Source: Chryseosolibacter histidinae
GTDB taxonomy: Bacteria > Bacteroidota > Bacteroidia > Cytophagales > Cyclobacteriaceae
DNA: 64,000 bases
Assembly: GCF_018598225.1 (NCBI RefSeq)
Contig: NZ_JAHESF010000008.1
Coordinates: 1 to 64,000, forward strand
Direction of reading: 5' to 3'
The notes beneath the pieces were generated by a model, which was not told where the DNA came from, ran no database searches, and saw nothing but the letters and a program-made list of their open reading frames with translations. This document shows, piece after piece, positions 1-8,323 of the stretch (its first letter is position 1; the number at the start of each line of letters is the position of its first letter). A program made the position numbers and the translations under genes.

Positions 1-1115
1 ACCCTGAAGTCGTCGGCACCGAAAGTAGGCGAGGTATGTACCACACCGGTACCATCTTCAGTGGTCACAAAATCACCTGCCACCACCTGAAACGCCTTGT
101 CGGCATCATACAGTGGCTGAAGGTAGGGCATCAGCTGCTCGTAACGCACGCCCACCAGCTTCTTGCCTGCAAATTCCTGGATCACCTGGTAAGGAATGGC
201 CTTGTCGCCGGGTTTGTAATCTTCCAGCTTCAGGTCTTTATTCTTGTCAGAGAAGTATTTTCCGAACAGGTCTTTGGCCAGCACCACGCTCACGGGCTTG
301 TGGGTGTACGGGTTGAACGTATTCACCTGCACGTAGGTGATCTTCTCTCCCACGGCAAGGGCGGTGTTAGAGGGAAGGGTCCAGGGTGTGGTGGTCCAGG
401 CCATGATGTACACCTTGCGTTCTCCGGCCTGTGCCGTGAAAAGGAAATCCGAGGCCGGGTTCTTTTTCACTTCGAACTGGGCTACGATGGAGGTATCCTT
501 CACGTCTTTATAACAGCCCGGCAGGTTCAGCTCGTGTGAGCTCAGCCCTGTGCCGGCGGCAGGTGAATAAGGCTGTATGGTGTAGCCCTTATACAATAAC
601 TTTTTATCGTAGAGCTCTTTCAGGATCCACCACAGTGTTTCGATGTATTCTTTCTCGTAGGTGATGTAAGGCGCCTTGAGATCGACCCAATAGCCCATTT
701 TGCGGGTCAGGTCGTCCCACTGGTCTTTGTACATCATCACCGTCTCGCGGCACTTCTTATTGTAATCTTCGATGGAGATCTTTCTGCCGATGTCGTCTTT
801 GGTGATGCCCAGCAGTTTTTCAACCTGAAGCTCCACCGGAAGGCCGTGTGTATCCCAGCCTCCTTTACGCTTCACCTGGAAACCCTGGAGGGTCTTGTAA
901 CGGCAGAAGATATCTTTTACCGTGCGGGCCATCACGTGGTGGATGCCGGGTGTTCCGTTAGCCGATGGCGGCCCCTCATAAAAAGTAAAGGTGGGGGCGC
1001 CTTCCCGGTTAGTTACCGATTTTTCAAAAATCTGTTCTTTGTTCCAGAAATCAAGCACTTCTTCCGCGATCCGCGCAAAGTTCAGTTCTTTAAATTCTTT
1101 GTATTTACCCGCCAT
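1..1115 (-). CDS. ileS: Isoleucyl-tRNA synthetase, N-terminal part (3' end outside window)
   Basis: Class I synthetase that charges tRNA(Ile) in the cytoplasm. The reading frame starts at the ATG complementary to 1113-1115 and runs off the left edge, giving about 371 residues. The translation begins MAGKYKEFKELNFARI and contains the class I signature as GPPSANGTPGIHH (the HIGH motif), followed by KRKGGWDTHGLPVELQVEK, a stretch typical of IleRS, and the start of the CP1 editing domain (MAWTTTPWTLPSNTALAV). A Bacteroidota -7 box sits 39 bases upstream of the start codon. The neighbour is an RND exporter on the same strand. Identification is firm; only length and C-terminal features cannot be judged. 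Confidence 0.96.
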   Translation of the reverse strand, partial: MAGKYKEFKELNFARIAEEVLDFWNKEQIFEKSVTNREGAPTFTFYEGPPSANGTPGIHHVMARTVKDIFCRYKTLQGFQVKRKGGWDTHGLPVELQVEKLLGITKDDIGRKISIEDYNKKCRETVMMYKDQWDDLTRKMGYWVDLKAPYITYEKEYIETLWWILKELYDKKLLYKGYTIQPYSPAAGTGLSSHELNLPGCYKDVKDTSIVAQFEVKKNPASDFLFTAQAGERKVYIMAWTTTPWTLPSNTALAVGEKITYVQVNTFNPYTHKPVSVVLAKDLFGKYFSDKNKDLKLEDYKPGDKAIPYQVIQEFAGKKLVGVRYEQLMPYLQPLYDADKAFQVVAGDFVTTEDGTGVVHTSPTFGADDFR

Positions 1116-1153
1116 GGAGTGCAAAAACTAGGTTTTCAGTGTGAATAAGAGCG

Positions 1154-1161
1154 CAAAGATA
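1154..1161 (-). promoter_or_regulatory. Promoter -7 box for ileS
   Basis: On the minus strand the bases read TATCTTTG, an exact match to the Bacteroidota housekeeping -7 consensus TAnnTTTG. It predicts a transcript start near 1147 and a leader of about 30 bases for ileS. No clear -33 TTTG is seen at the usual distance. Confidence 0.65.
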
Positions 1162-1296
1162 GTTAGGCATTAGGGATTGGGCATTAGCCATCCGGCACTT
1201 TTTTGAGGGTATTTCCCTCCTGCAATGCTGATCCTAAGGCCCCTATTTAGACGCCGGTATAATAACCGGAATTACAGTTCCTTTAGTTTCCTTTAA

Positions 1297-3723
1297 TTAT
1301 TCAGCAGCCGAGTGCCTGTTGTGGATCCTGATCTTATCCAGGTCTATCTCCTCATCTTCGTGCTCGCCGTAGTAGCTGGGGCCCAGCTCGTCGATGAGCA
1401 TATCGTCTTTCTTGCGGGGCTTGTCAAACGTCATGATCAGCGCCGGCAACAGGATCAGGTTGGTGAACATGGAGATCACCAGCGTGGTTGATGTCAACAG
1501 GCCCAGCGCGATGGTTCCGCCAAAAGAAGAGAACGCAAAGATGATGAAGCCTGCAAAAAGCACGATGGAAGTATACATGATGCTTTTGCCGGTCTCCATG
1601 ATGCTATCGCTCACAGCCACGGGGATGAAGAAGTTGTTGGCCAGGATCTCCTGCCTGTATTTGGCCAGGAAACGGATGGAGTTGTCTACCGAGATGCCGA
1701 AAGTGATGCTGAAGATCAGCGCCGTGCTGGCTTTCAGCGGAATGTCAAGATAACCCATGATGCCCGCCGTGATCATCAACGCCAGCAGGTTGGGGATGAG
1801 CGAGATCACGATCATGCGCACATTGGCAAACAACGCCGCCATAGAAAGTGTGATAAGCAAAAAGGCCAGCAGCAAGCTCTCCTGCAGGTTGGCGATCAGG
1901 AATTTGGTACCCTTGATAAAGATCTTGGTTGATCCCGTGATGGCGGTTACTACGGTGTCTTTTCCTTCCGGAACGAGCAGCGCCTTCATTCTCGGCTCGA
2001 TGGTGTAGTGCACGAGCGAATCGAGGCGTACGGAGCCGATGTCTGCCATCTGGCACGAAATGCGCATAGTGGTCAACGTTGAATCCACAAACGAGGTAAA
2101 CACCCCACTGTTGTCGCTCTGGTTCTTCATGTAAGGAAGAATGAAGTTGCGTTCACCTCTCGAGGGAAGGGAATAGCGGGCAGGGTTGTTATTGTAGAAT
2201 CCCTGCTTGGCCGCCTTCACCAGGCTCACCAGCGACAGGGGCTTGGATACTTCGGGCAATGAATCGAGGAAGCTCTCGAACGCTTCGATCTTTTGAAGAT
2301 TATTCACTTCCATCAGGGGGCGCCGTTTTTTGCTTTTGAACTCCACCACCATTTCAAGGGGCATCACACCGCTGAAATTCTGCTCGAAGAAAACGAGATC
2401 TTTTTTCACGTCGCTGTCTTCCGGCACATCATCCACCATAAAAGAGACCGACCTCAGCTTGGCGATGCCCAGTATCGATAATATCGTCAGCGCCATGGAC
2501 GCGATATAGATAATGGGCCTGTGACGGTGCACGGTAATATCGATCGCCTTGAGGAAACGGCCCATCACACGGAAGTTGAGGTGACGCAGGTGCCGCTCCG
2601 TGGGTGTGGGCAGCCATGAGAAAATGCTGGGGATCATCACCAGGCTCACAAAAAAGAGCGCCATGATATTGATACCTGCAACAATACCGAATTCACGCAG
2701 GATGAGGATATCGGTGGAGAGCAGTGTTAAGAAACCAATGGCTACGGTAAGGTTGGTGAGAAATGTGGCGAGCCCCATCTTCTTCACCACGGTGGTGATC
2801 GCTTCAAGCTTGTCTTTGGTTCTGACGAACTCGAGATGATATTTGTTCAGCAGGTAAATGGCATTGGTGATACCGATGGTCACGATCACCGGAGGAATGA
2901 GTCCGCTGAGCAGGGTGATCTTGAAGCCGAAGATCGACAAGGTGCCCAGCGTCCACACCACCACGATGGCGATGATGATCATGGAGAACATGACGGCGCG
3001 AAACGAGCGGAAGAAAACAAACATGATGAGGCCGGTGATAATGGCCGATGCATACAAAAAGAGCTGCATCTCACGTTTCACTTTATTGGCTACCACGGTG
3101 CGGATAAAGGGAAGCCCTGCAAGGTGAAGCTTGATGCCCGTCTGGTGCTCAAAGGCCTCGCATTCTTTCACCAGGGCAGCGGTCAACGGCTCGCGCAGTG
3201 AAGAGTTCATCACATCCTTATTGACGGTGATCACCGCCATGGTGGCGCCGTTGGTCTCATTGATGAGGCGGCCACTGTAGAATTTCTGGTCGAGCGCAAA
3301 CTTCAGCAGGCTGTCGTATTGCCTGGAGTCTTTCATGCGGTCAGGGAAAATATTGGCCAGGTAGAACCTGGTGTTGGCCGTGTCTTTGAGGATCATCTTC
3401 ATCAGGGGCAGTGAGATCACTTCGCTCACACCGCTGATCTGTTTGATGTTCCTGCCCAGTGTGCGATACGCCTCAAAATTGCGCTGCTCATAAATGGCGC
3501 TGTCTTTCACACCAATGGCTATGATGTTACCGTCTTCACCGAACTGTGCCCTGAAACGCTGCAGCATCACCATATCAGGATCGTCCAGGGGCACCGTGCG
3601 GGCAAAATCGTAGCTCATCTGCACCCGGGACGCATAATATCCCATAACAATGGTGATGATGCCGATCAAAAGAATGAGCGAAAGGCGGTACTGAATAATG
3701 AACCTGGCGATTTTATTCCACAT
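1297..3723 (-). CDS. RND/MMPL-family exporter (Patched-like transporter)
   Basis: An 808-residue inner-membrane protein with the duplicated RND layout. TM1 lies at about 8-28, a large periplasmic loop follows to about 215, then a cluster of five TM helices (about 222-375). The second half repeats this, with TM7 near 405-425, a loop to about 625 and a TM cluster at 630-770. Conserved acidic and glycine positions in the TM cluster (for example SITFGISVDNSIRFLAKY) are typical of the MMPL group. It is annotated in many Bacteroidota as a predicted exporter of the RND superfamily; the substrate is unknown, and lipids or hopanoids are possibilities. There is no adjacent membrane-fusion protein or TolC gene, which argues against a tripartite drug pump. 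A -7 box lies 28 bases upstream. Confidence 0.85.
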   Translation of the reverse strand: MWNKIARFIIQYRLSLILLIGIITIVMGYYASRVQMSYDFARTVPLDDPDMVMLQRFRAQFGEDGNIIAIGVKDSAIYEQRNFEAYRTLGRNIKQISGVSEVISLPLMKMILKDTANTRFYLANIFPDRMKDSRQYDSLLKFALDQKFYSGRLINETNGATMAVITVNKDVMNSSLREPLTAALVKECEAFEHQTGIKLHLAGLPFIRTVVANKVKREMQLFLYASAIITGLIMFVFFRSFRAVMFSMIIIAIVVVWTLGTLSIFGFKITLLSGLIPPVIVTIGITNAIYLLNKYHLEFVRTKDKLEAITTVVKKMGLATFLTNLTVAIGFLTLLSTDILILREFGIVAGINIMALFFVSLVMIPSIFSWLPTPTERHLRHLNFRVMGRFLKAIDITVHRHRPIIYIASMALTILSILGIAKLRSVSFMVDDVPEDSDVKKDLVFFEQNFSGVMPLEMVVEFKSKKRRPLMEVNNLQKIEAFESFLDSLPEVSKPLSLVSLVKAAKQGFYNNNPARYSLPSRGERNFILPYMKNQSDNSGVFTSFVDSTLTTMRISCQMADIGSVRLDSLVHYTIEPRMKALLVPEGKDTVVTAITGSTKIFIKGTKFLIANLQESLLLAFLLITLSMAALFANVRMIVISLIPNLLALMITAGIMGYLDIPLKASTALIFSITFGISVDNSIRFLAKYRQEILANNFFIPVAVSDSIMETGKSIMYTSIVLFAGFIIFAFSSFGGTIALGLLTSTTLVISMFTNLILLPALIMTFDKPRKKDDMLIDELGPSYYGEHEDEEIDLDKIRIHNRHSAAE

Positions 3724-3750
3724 GGACGGTCTGCAGTTTTAAAAGTGGGC

Positions 3751-3758
3751 CAAAGCTA
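3751..3758 (-). promoter_or_regulatory. Promoter -7 box for the RND exporter
   Basis: The minus strand reads TAGCTTTG here, matching TAnnTTTG exactly, in the 87-base gap between the kinase stop and the exporter start. It predicts that the exporter has its own promoter and is not simply read through from the kinase gene. Confidence 0.6.
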
Positions 3759-3810
3759 GTGAATTTACCCTAAGGATGACACCTTTTAAAAAGTTGTCAT
3801 CCGGGGAGGC

Positions 3811-5427
3811 CTAAACCTGCGAACGTTTGAAATAAACAAAGAAAGTGGTGCCCTCGTTGGGCTTGCTTTGCACTTCTATTTTGCCGCCCAGCGCTTCGAT
3901 CTGTGTTTTTACGAGGTACAGTCCCAGCCCCTTGCCCTCCATGTGCAAATGGAACCGCCGGTAGAGGGTGAACATGCTCGACTTATACCGCGGCAGGTCG
4001 ATGCCGAGGCCGTTGTCATTTACTACCAGGCAGACGTACTCTTCTTCGGCCCGGGTGCTCACGCTGACCACCGGCAGGTGCTCGGGGTTGCGGTATTTGA
4101 TTGCGTTGCTGATCAGGTTGTACAAGATGCTCTCCACGTAGGGCGTTACGGCATACACCTTACGGGCTTCCGCGAAGTTGTGATGAATGTTGGTGTGGGT
4201 CTCTTCGATCTCTTTCTCCAACATTCTTTTCACGCGCACAAACGAGTCTTCGAGGTCTACTTCGGTAAGATTGCTCGTGTGTTTTTTGATGTTCAGGATC
4301 ACGGTGAGGTCTTTGATCACATGATCGAGGTCTCTGGTGGATTCTTCCAGCTTCTCGAAAGCTGTTTGTTTATCGTTCTCAGTTTCGCTGATCTTGATAA
4401 GGGTTGTAAGGCCGAGGATGCGTGCCAAGGGAGCTCTCAGGTTGTGCGCTGCAATGAAGGCGAATTGCTCGAGCTGCGTGTTCTGCTCGATCAGCTCGCG
4501 GTTGGCCACGTGCACTTCTCTTGTGCGGTTCTCCACCTCTTCTTTCAAATGCAGGTTCATGGCGTGGATCTCCGCGTGCTGCTTCTCGATGGTTTCACGG
4601 GCTGTTTGCAGCTCGCTGTTCTGCATCAGCAGGGCGTCACGTTGCGCCGAAAGCTGCTCACTCTGCGAGCTGATCTCCTCGTTCTGCGTCTGGATCTCCT
4701 GCGTGCGTTCAGTCACTTTGCGTTCGAGCATGATGTTCTGCTCGTACAACATCCTGTTCTTTTCTTTCTCCGCTTTGCGCAGCAGCTCCGAGAGCTGGAA
4801 TGTTTTTCCGGTGTGAATGGCGGTATAGATCAGTGTGGGCACGCAGATGACGAAGAGCAACACCTGCACGATCACATTTCGATACAACGCGGCCTCATAC
4901 TCCTCGCGGGCTTCGCTGCCGATCCGGTTCACATACAGCTGAATATCTTCTTCAACTTTCAAATACTGCCACCACAGATGCGCACCTTTATCGGAAGCGA
5001 AGATCTGCCTGAACTCTTCCTCTTTTCCCTGTGACAGGAGCTGCTTCAGCTTGTAACAATACCTTGCGTAGGCATGCACCGAATCGATGAACACATTGAA
5101 CTTGCTGAAATTATAGTGAAGCTTCTTCAGGGGTGTTACAGCATTGGTAATGATGCTGTCTTTCCAGGACAGGGCACTGTCGAGCGGCGAGCCGAATTTT
5201 TCGTTGCGGATGATCGCATAACCACGCAGGCCAATATCCAGGGAGTGAATGATCGATTTGCCGATCTGATCGTAATAGATCTTGACCGCCTCAACCTCAT
5301 GCTGTACGGCACGGTTCCGTTCAATGATCTTGTTGTTATAATAGGTAAGCGCAATGCTGATCGCCAGCAGTATACCGATTACTGCAACGGTGAGATATAT
5401 AAAACGAATTCTGAACGGATTTTTCAT
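3811..5427 (-). CDS. Membrane sensor histidine kinase with long coiled coil
   Basis: 538 residues. TM1 is at about 9-27, an extracytoplasmic sensing region of about 155 residues follows (helical, CHASE3-like by layout only), then TM2 at about 185-205. A long Glu/Gln-rich coiled coil spans about 215-320 and leads to the HisKA domain, whose phospho-acceptor sits in AAHNLRAPLARILGL (the H-box is HNLRAP, common in this phylum). The HATPase_c domain follows, with the N-box NLISNAIKYRN, a G1 box (VNDNGLGID) and a G2 region (GKGLGLYLVK). No response regulator is adjacent, so the partner is unknown. The 5' leader can fold into a hairpin (5434-5467) just ahead of the start codon. Confidence 0.88.
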   Translation of the reverse strand: MKNPFRIRFIYLTVAVIGILLAISIALTYYNNKIIERNRAVQHEVEAVKIYYDQIGKSIIHSLDIGLRGYAIIRNEKFGSPLDSALSWKDSIITNAVTPLKKLHYNFSKFNVFIDSVHAYARYCYKLKQLLSQGKEEEFRQIFASDKGAHLWWQYLKVEEDIQLYVNRIGSEAREEYEAALYRNVIVQVLLFVICVPTLIYTAIHTGKTFQLSELLRKAEKEKNRMLYEQNIMLERKVTERTQEIQTQNEEISSQSEQLSAQRDALLMQNSELQTARETIEKQHAEIHAMNLHLKEEVENRTREVHVANRELIEQNTQLEQFAFIAAHNLRAPLARILGLTTLIKISETENDKQTAFEKLEESTRDLDHVIKDLTVILNIKKHTSNLTEVDLEDSFVRVKRMLEKEIEETHTNIHHNFAEARKVYAVTPYVESILYNLISNAIKYRNPEHLPVVSVSTRAEEEYVCLVVNDNGLGIDLPRYKSSMFTLYRRFHLHMEGKGLGLYLVKTQIEALGGKIEVQSKPNEGTTFFVYFKRSQV

Positions 5428-5433
5428 GCCAGC

Positions 5434-5467
5434 CGCAGAAATCTACCACATTATGGTAATTTCTGCG
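5434..5467 (-). promoter_or_regulatory. Inverted repeat in the 5' leader of the histidine kinase
   Basis: Arms of 15 and 14 bases (cgcagaaatctacca / tggtaatttctgcg) pair with a single bulge around a 6-base loop. The right foot of the hairpin ends 7 bases before the kinase start codon. It could be an operator or a leader structure that limits translation; nothing decides between these. Confidence 0.45.
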
Positions 5468-5515
5468 TTTCTTTTGTGAACAAAAAATGATTCCAACTGC
5501 CGTTTCGGGAAAAAA

Positions 5516-6841
5516 TTACAGGCTGATGCCTTTTATTTTCCGGTAGAGTGAAAGGGCATGTTTATCCGTAAGGCCCGAAACAAAATCAACGATCTGCCTA
5601 AGCATCAGGTAAGTATTTCCGGGATGGCGGCCAATGGCGGCCACAACTTCTTCGGGCAGGAGCAGCAACAGGTTGTCGTATTTCCGTGACCTCCTGTTCA
5701 GCATCAGGTGCTCACCTGTTTTGCAAAACTCTTCGAGCAAGCCCGGAAGTATCTGATGGCCTGAGGCTTCGATCTCCACCACGTGCCTGGCGCGGTAGAT
5801 CTTTTTTACCGAGACATCGCTGATCAGCTTCAGCGCATCCTTGAACTCGCACAGGTCTGTGAGGGCATGATCGAATTTTGCATCGAGGATCTCCGCTTCA
5901 TGCGCCAGGAAGATCTCCGTGCAGGAGTCGATCAATACACCGATAGACATCGCCCGCAGTGTTCCAAGTTTTTCATTCAACCCCGTGGTGACTTTTAGTT
6001 TATTCCGGTCCAGTTTGTCTCTCAGGATGCCGGAAAGCAATTCTACGGTCTCATCGAACGAGATCAGTCCCAATCTGCAGCCGTCTTCCAGATCGATGAT
6101 GCTGTAACAGATATCGTCGGCGGCCTCCACCAGGTAAGCCAGCGGATGGCGGCTCCAGCTTGGGCCCTGCTGCCGGATCAATTGAAGCTCGCCGGCCACC
6201 GACTCGAAATGGGTCAGCTCCGACTGAAAGAACCCGAACTTCTTCTGGCTCCGTTTTTTCTTATCCCTTTCGGGGAACAGCGCGGGACACGGATATTTTG
6301 TAAAGGCGCCCAACGTTGCCAGCGTGAGCTTGAGGCCATATTCATCTTTGTTGAGGATGCGGAAACCCTGGGCATTACCTTCAAATTTTATAAGATCTTC
6401 CCACTCCGCTTCAGAAACTTTTTCCCTGAACGCCTGGCCCTGTGGATGTTCCCTGAAAAAATCGGAGATCGAGTCTTCGCCGGCGTGGCCAAAGGGCGGG
6501 TTACCGAGGTCATGCGCCAGCGATGCCGCAGCCACAATGGCGCCGAAATCGAAAAGTGAATAGTTATCTTTCAGTGCCGGATGACGCTGCATGATCACCT
6601 CACCGGCGCGTTTGCCAAGCGACCTTCCCACGCTCGACACCTCCAGGCTGTGCGTAAGCCGGGTGTGCACAAAGTCCTGCTCCGGGAGCGGATGTACCTG
6701 CGTTTTATCCTGCAGCTTGCGGAAGGGATGGGAGAATATAATGCGGTCGTAGTCCTGCTCAAAAGCGCTGCGCGAAGGCAAGGAGCCCTGCTCGGATCGC
6801 TGGTTGAGCCGGGCGGAAGACAAAAGACGAAGCCAGTTCAT
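5516..6841 (-). CDS. dgt: Deoxyguanosinetriphosphate triphosphohydrolase (dGTPase)
   Basis: HD-domain enzyme that hydrolyses dGTP (and related dNTPs) to the nucleoside and triphosphate, acting in dNTP pool control. The chosen start gives 441 residues beginning MNWLRLLSSARL; an ATG 33 bases further upstream is also possible. The motif FRKLQDKTQVHPLP is typical of dGTPases. Histidines in TRLTHSLEV and the HD pair in LAHDLGNPPFGHAGE form the metal site. The C-terminal half is helical and fits the family length. It is cytoplasmic and stands alone, with the kinase gene downstream and the cupin gene divergent. Confidence 0.93.
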   Translation of the reverse strand: MNWLRLLSSARLNQRSEQGSLPSRSAFEQDYDRIIFSHPFRKLQDKTQVHPLPEQDFVHTRLTHSLEVSSVGRSLGKRAGEVIMQRHPALKDNYSLFDFGAIVAAASLAHDLGNPPFGHAGEDSISDFFREHPQGQAFREKVSEAEWEDLIKFEGNAQGFRILNKDEYGLKLTLATLGAFTKYPCPALFPERDKKKRSQKKFGFFQSELTHFESVAGELQLIRQQGPSWSRHPLAYLVEAADDICYSIIDLEDGCRLGLISFDETVELLSGILRDKLDRNKLKVTTGLNEKLGTLRAMSIGVLIDSCTEIFLAHEAEILDAKFDHALTDLCEFKDALKLISDVSVKKIYRARHVVEIEASGHQILPGLLEEFCKTGEHLMLNRRSRKYDNLLLLLPEEVVAAIGRHPGNTYLMLRQIVDFVSGLTDKHALSLYRKIKGISL

Positions 6842-6931
6842 GAAAAAAATTTGCACGAAGTAAACGATAAGCAACCGAAAACCAAACCGCCCCCGATCCG
6901 TTTCTCAGTGTACGCGCACAACCCAACCCAT

Positions 6932-7291
6932 ATGGAAAAAGTAAATATCCGTGAAAAGCTTGGCCAGTTCAACGATCACTGGAACCCCAGGATCGTAGGA
7001 GAGCTCAATGGCCAGCACGTAAAAGCCGTCAAACTTAAAGGTGAATTTGTCTGGCATCACCATGACCACGAAGACGAATTGTTTCTCGTGACCAAAGGAA
7101 CCTTAAAAATGGAATTCAGGGACAAGACCGTGGAGGTGAACGAAGGCGAGTTCATTATTGTGCCCCGGAAAGTGGAGCACAGGCCCGTGGCACCCGAAGA
7201 AGTACACATCCTGTTATTTGAGCCGGCATCGACTTTGAATACCGGGAATGTGGAGAATGAGCGGACCCGGAAAACGCTCGAGAAGATCTGA
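6932..7291 (+). CDS. Small cupin-domain protein
   Basis: A 119-residue single-domain cupin. The frame is open further upstream, but that part overlaps the dGTPase start region and does not look like protein; the ATG at 6932 gives MEKVNIREKLGQFNDHW, which matches the usual N-terminus of this small family. Cupin motif 1 is visible as HHHDHEDELFLVTKG (metal-binding His and Glu), and motif 2 as GEFIIVPRKVEHRPVA (His). Substrate and reaction are unknown; related proteins are annotated as mannose-6-phosphate-isomerase-like cupins. It converges on the next gene with a gap of only 5 bases. Confidence 0.85.
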   Translation: MEKVNIREKLGQFNDHWNPRIVGELNGQHVKAVKLKGEFVWHHHDHEDELFLVTKGTLKMEFRDKTVEVNEGEFIIVPRKVEHRPVAPEEVHILLFEPASTLNTGNVENERTRKTLEKI

Positions 7292-7296
7292 GGCCC

Positions 7297-7614
7297 TTAG
7301 AACTGCTTAAAATCAGTCATGGGCTTGACGTGGTAATGAAAATGGGGCTGAAATCCCTGAAAAGGCGCATCTATTTCGAACTGCATCACAGAAGAAAGGT
7401 CGGTAAGGTTCACCAGCCTGTTGTTCTGCTCATCGTTCATCAATGCCCCTTTTTCGGTAATGTGGATCACCCGCATGAAATTGACACCCCACATTTCACC
7501 CAAAAGGCGATAACGGAGGCATATGTCGGGGCGTTTATCCTTCAGATCAACGAGTAACCGTTTCAGCTCCAGCACTGAAATCAAACTCCTGCTTCTTTCA
7601 ACGGTATCTTGCAT
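7297..7614 (-). CDS. Conserved hypothetical protein, 105 aa
   Basis: I do not recognise a domain. The protein is soluble, begins MQDTVERSRSLISVLELKRLL, and its middle (DICLRYRLLGEMWGVNFMRVI) is followed by a segment that looks like a beta strand pair (NNRLVNLTDLSSVMQFEID). The C-terminus is His/Phe rich (FQPHFHYHVKP), which might bind metal, but this is only a guess. The start codon is the first ATG of the frame. Codon use resembles its neighbours, so it is probably a real gene. Confidence 0.7.
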   Translation of the reverse strand: MQDTVERSRSLISVLELKRLLVDLKDKRPDICLRYRLLGEMWGVNFMRVIHITEKGALMNDEQNNRLVNLTDLSSVMQFEIDAPFQGFQPHFHYHVKPMTDFKQF

Positions 7615-7686
7615 GATTTTAAAATTGAAAGTGACGTAAAAAAAATATGCCTATAACGACCATCCGGGCAAACCGCTTTCTTTTAC

Positions 7687-7800
7687 TTATAAGATAACTT
7701 GCGTAAAGTGTTTCAGACCGATGCGAAGCAGCAAAAAGACCATGAAAATCCACAACCTGTATTCCTGACGGATTGCATTGTATTGCGCAAACCACTTCAT
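7687..7800 (-). CDS. Small single-TM membrane protein, 37 aa
   Basis: The ATG complementary to 7798-7800 opens a 37-codon frame ending in TAA at 7687. The protein reads MKWFAQYNAIRQEYR, then a hydrophobic stretch LWIFMVFLLLRIGL, and a short basic tail ending in HFTQVIL. This is the layout of a small N-in or C-in bitopic membrane protein. It lies in an otherwise empty 222-base gap and is divergent from msrC, sharing its upstream region. Length, composition and a clean start support it; no homologue is known to me. Confidence 0.5.
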   Translation of the reverse strand: MKWFAQYNAIRQEYRLWIFMVFLLLRIGLKHFTQVIL

Positions 7801-7836
7801 TTACAAAAACGTTTTATTTGAAAATCACTAAAAAAC

Positions 7837-8319
7837 ATGGCTGAAGAACTGATCATCTCGTCTGCAACCGATAAAAAGGAAAAATACACCACACTGATCC
7901 CGCAACTCGAGTCTCTCATCGGTGGCGAGCGCGACGTCATTGCCAATCTGTCTAACATCGCTGCCGCGCTGAAACAAACTTTCGATTTTTTCTGGGTAGG
8001 ATTTTATTTCGTCAGGGGCAGCCAACTGGTGCTGGGGCCTTTTCAGGGGCCTATTGCCTGCACACGCATTGATTTTGGAAAAGGTGTATGCGGCGCCGCA
8101 TGGGAAGCCCAAAAAACCATCGTTGTTCCCAACGTAGAAGAATTTCCGGGACACATCGCCTGCAATTCAGCATCAAAATCAGAGATCGTATTGCCGGCCT
8201 TCAAAGCAGGTGCCGTAGCGCTGGTGCTCGATGTAGACAGCGACAGGCTCAACGACTTCGATACGGTTGATCGGCAACATCTTGAAAAAGTCATAAGCCT
8301 CATCGAAAAATTCATTTAA
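7837..8319 (+). CDS. msrC: Free methionine-(R)-sulfoxide reductase (GAF-domain fRMsr)
   Basis: 160-residue cytoplasmic GAF protein that reduces free L-methionine-(R)-sulfoxide using cysteines. The three characteristic cysteines are present: C84 in GPFQGPIAC, C94 in GKGVCGAAW and C118 in PGHIACNSAS. The strand preceding them (FFWVGFYFV) and the closing helix (DRQHLEKVISLIEKFI) fit the family, as does the length. The gene ends 4 bases before the MutS-like gene and is probably co-transcribed with it. The upstream region holds a near-consensus -7 box (TTTATTTG). Confidence 0.92.
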   Translation: MAEELIISSATDKKEKYTTLIPQLESLIGGERDVIANLSNIAAALKQTFDFFWVGFYFVRGSQLVLGPFQGPIACTRIDFGKGVCGAAWEAQKTIVVPNVEEFPGHIACNSASKSEIVLPAFKAGAVALVLDVDSDRLNDFDTVDRQHLEKVISLIEKFI

Positions 8320-8323
8320 TCCC

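Noticed and set aside
3868-5034. Long plus-strand reading frame of 388 codons opposite the histidine kinase
   Set aside because: It is the mirror of a well-supported kinase gene, rich in His/Leu/Phe/Val as expected for an antisense shadow, with no domain.
6581-6931. N-terminal extension of the cupin protein
   Set aside because: This stretch overlaps the dGTPase start region on the other strand and its composition is unlike the cupin; the ATG at 6932 fits the family.
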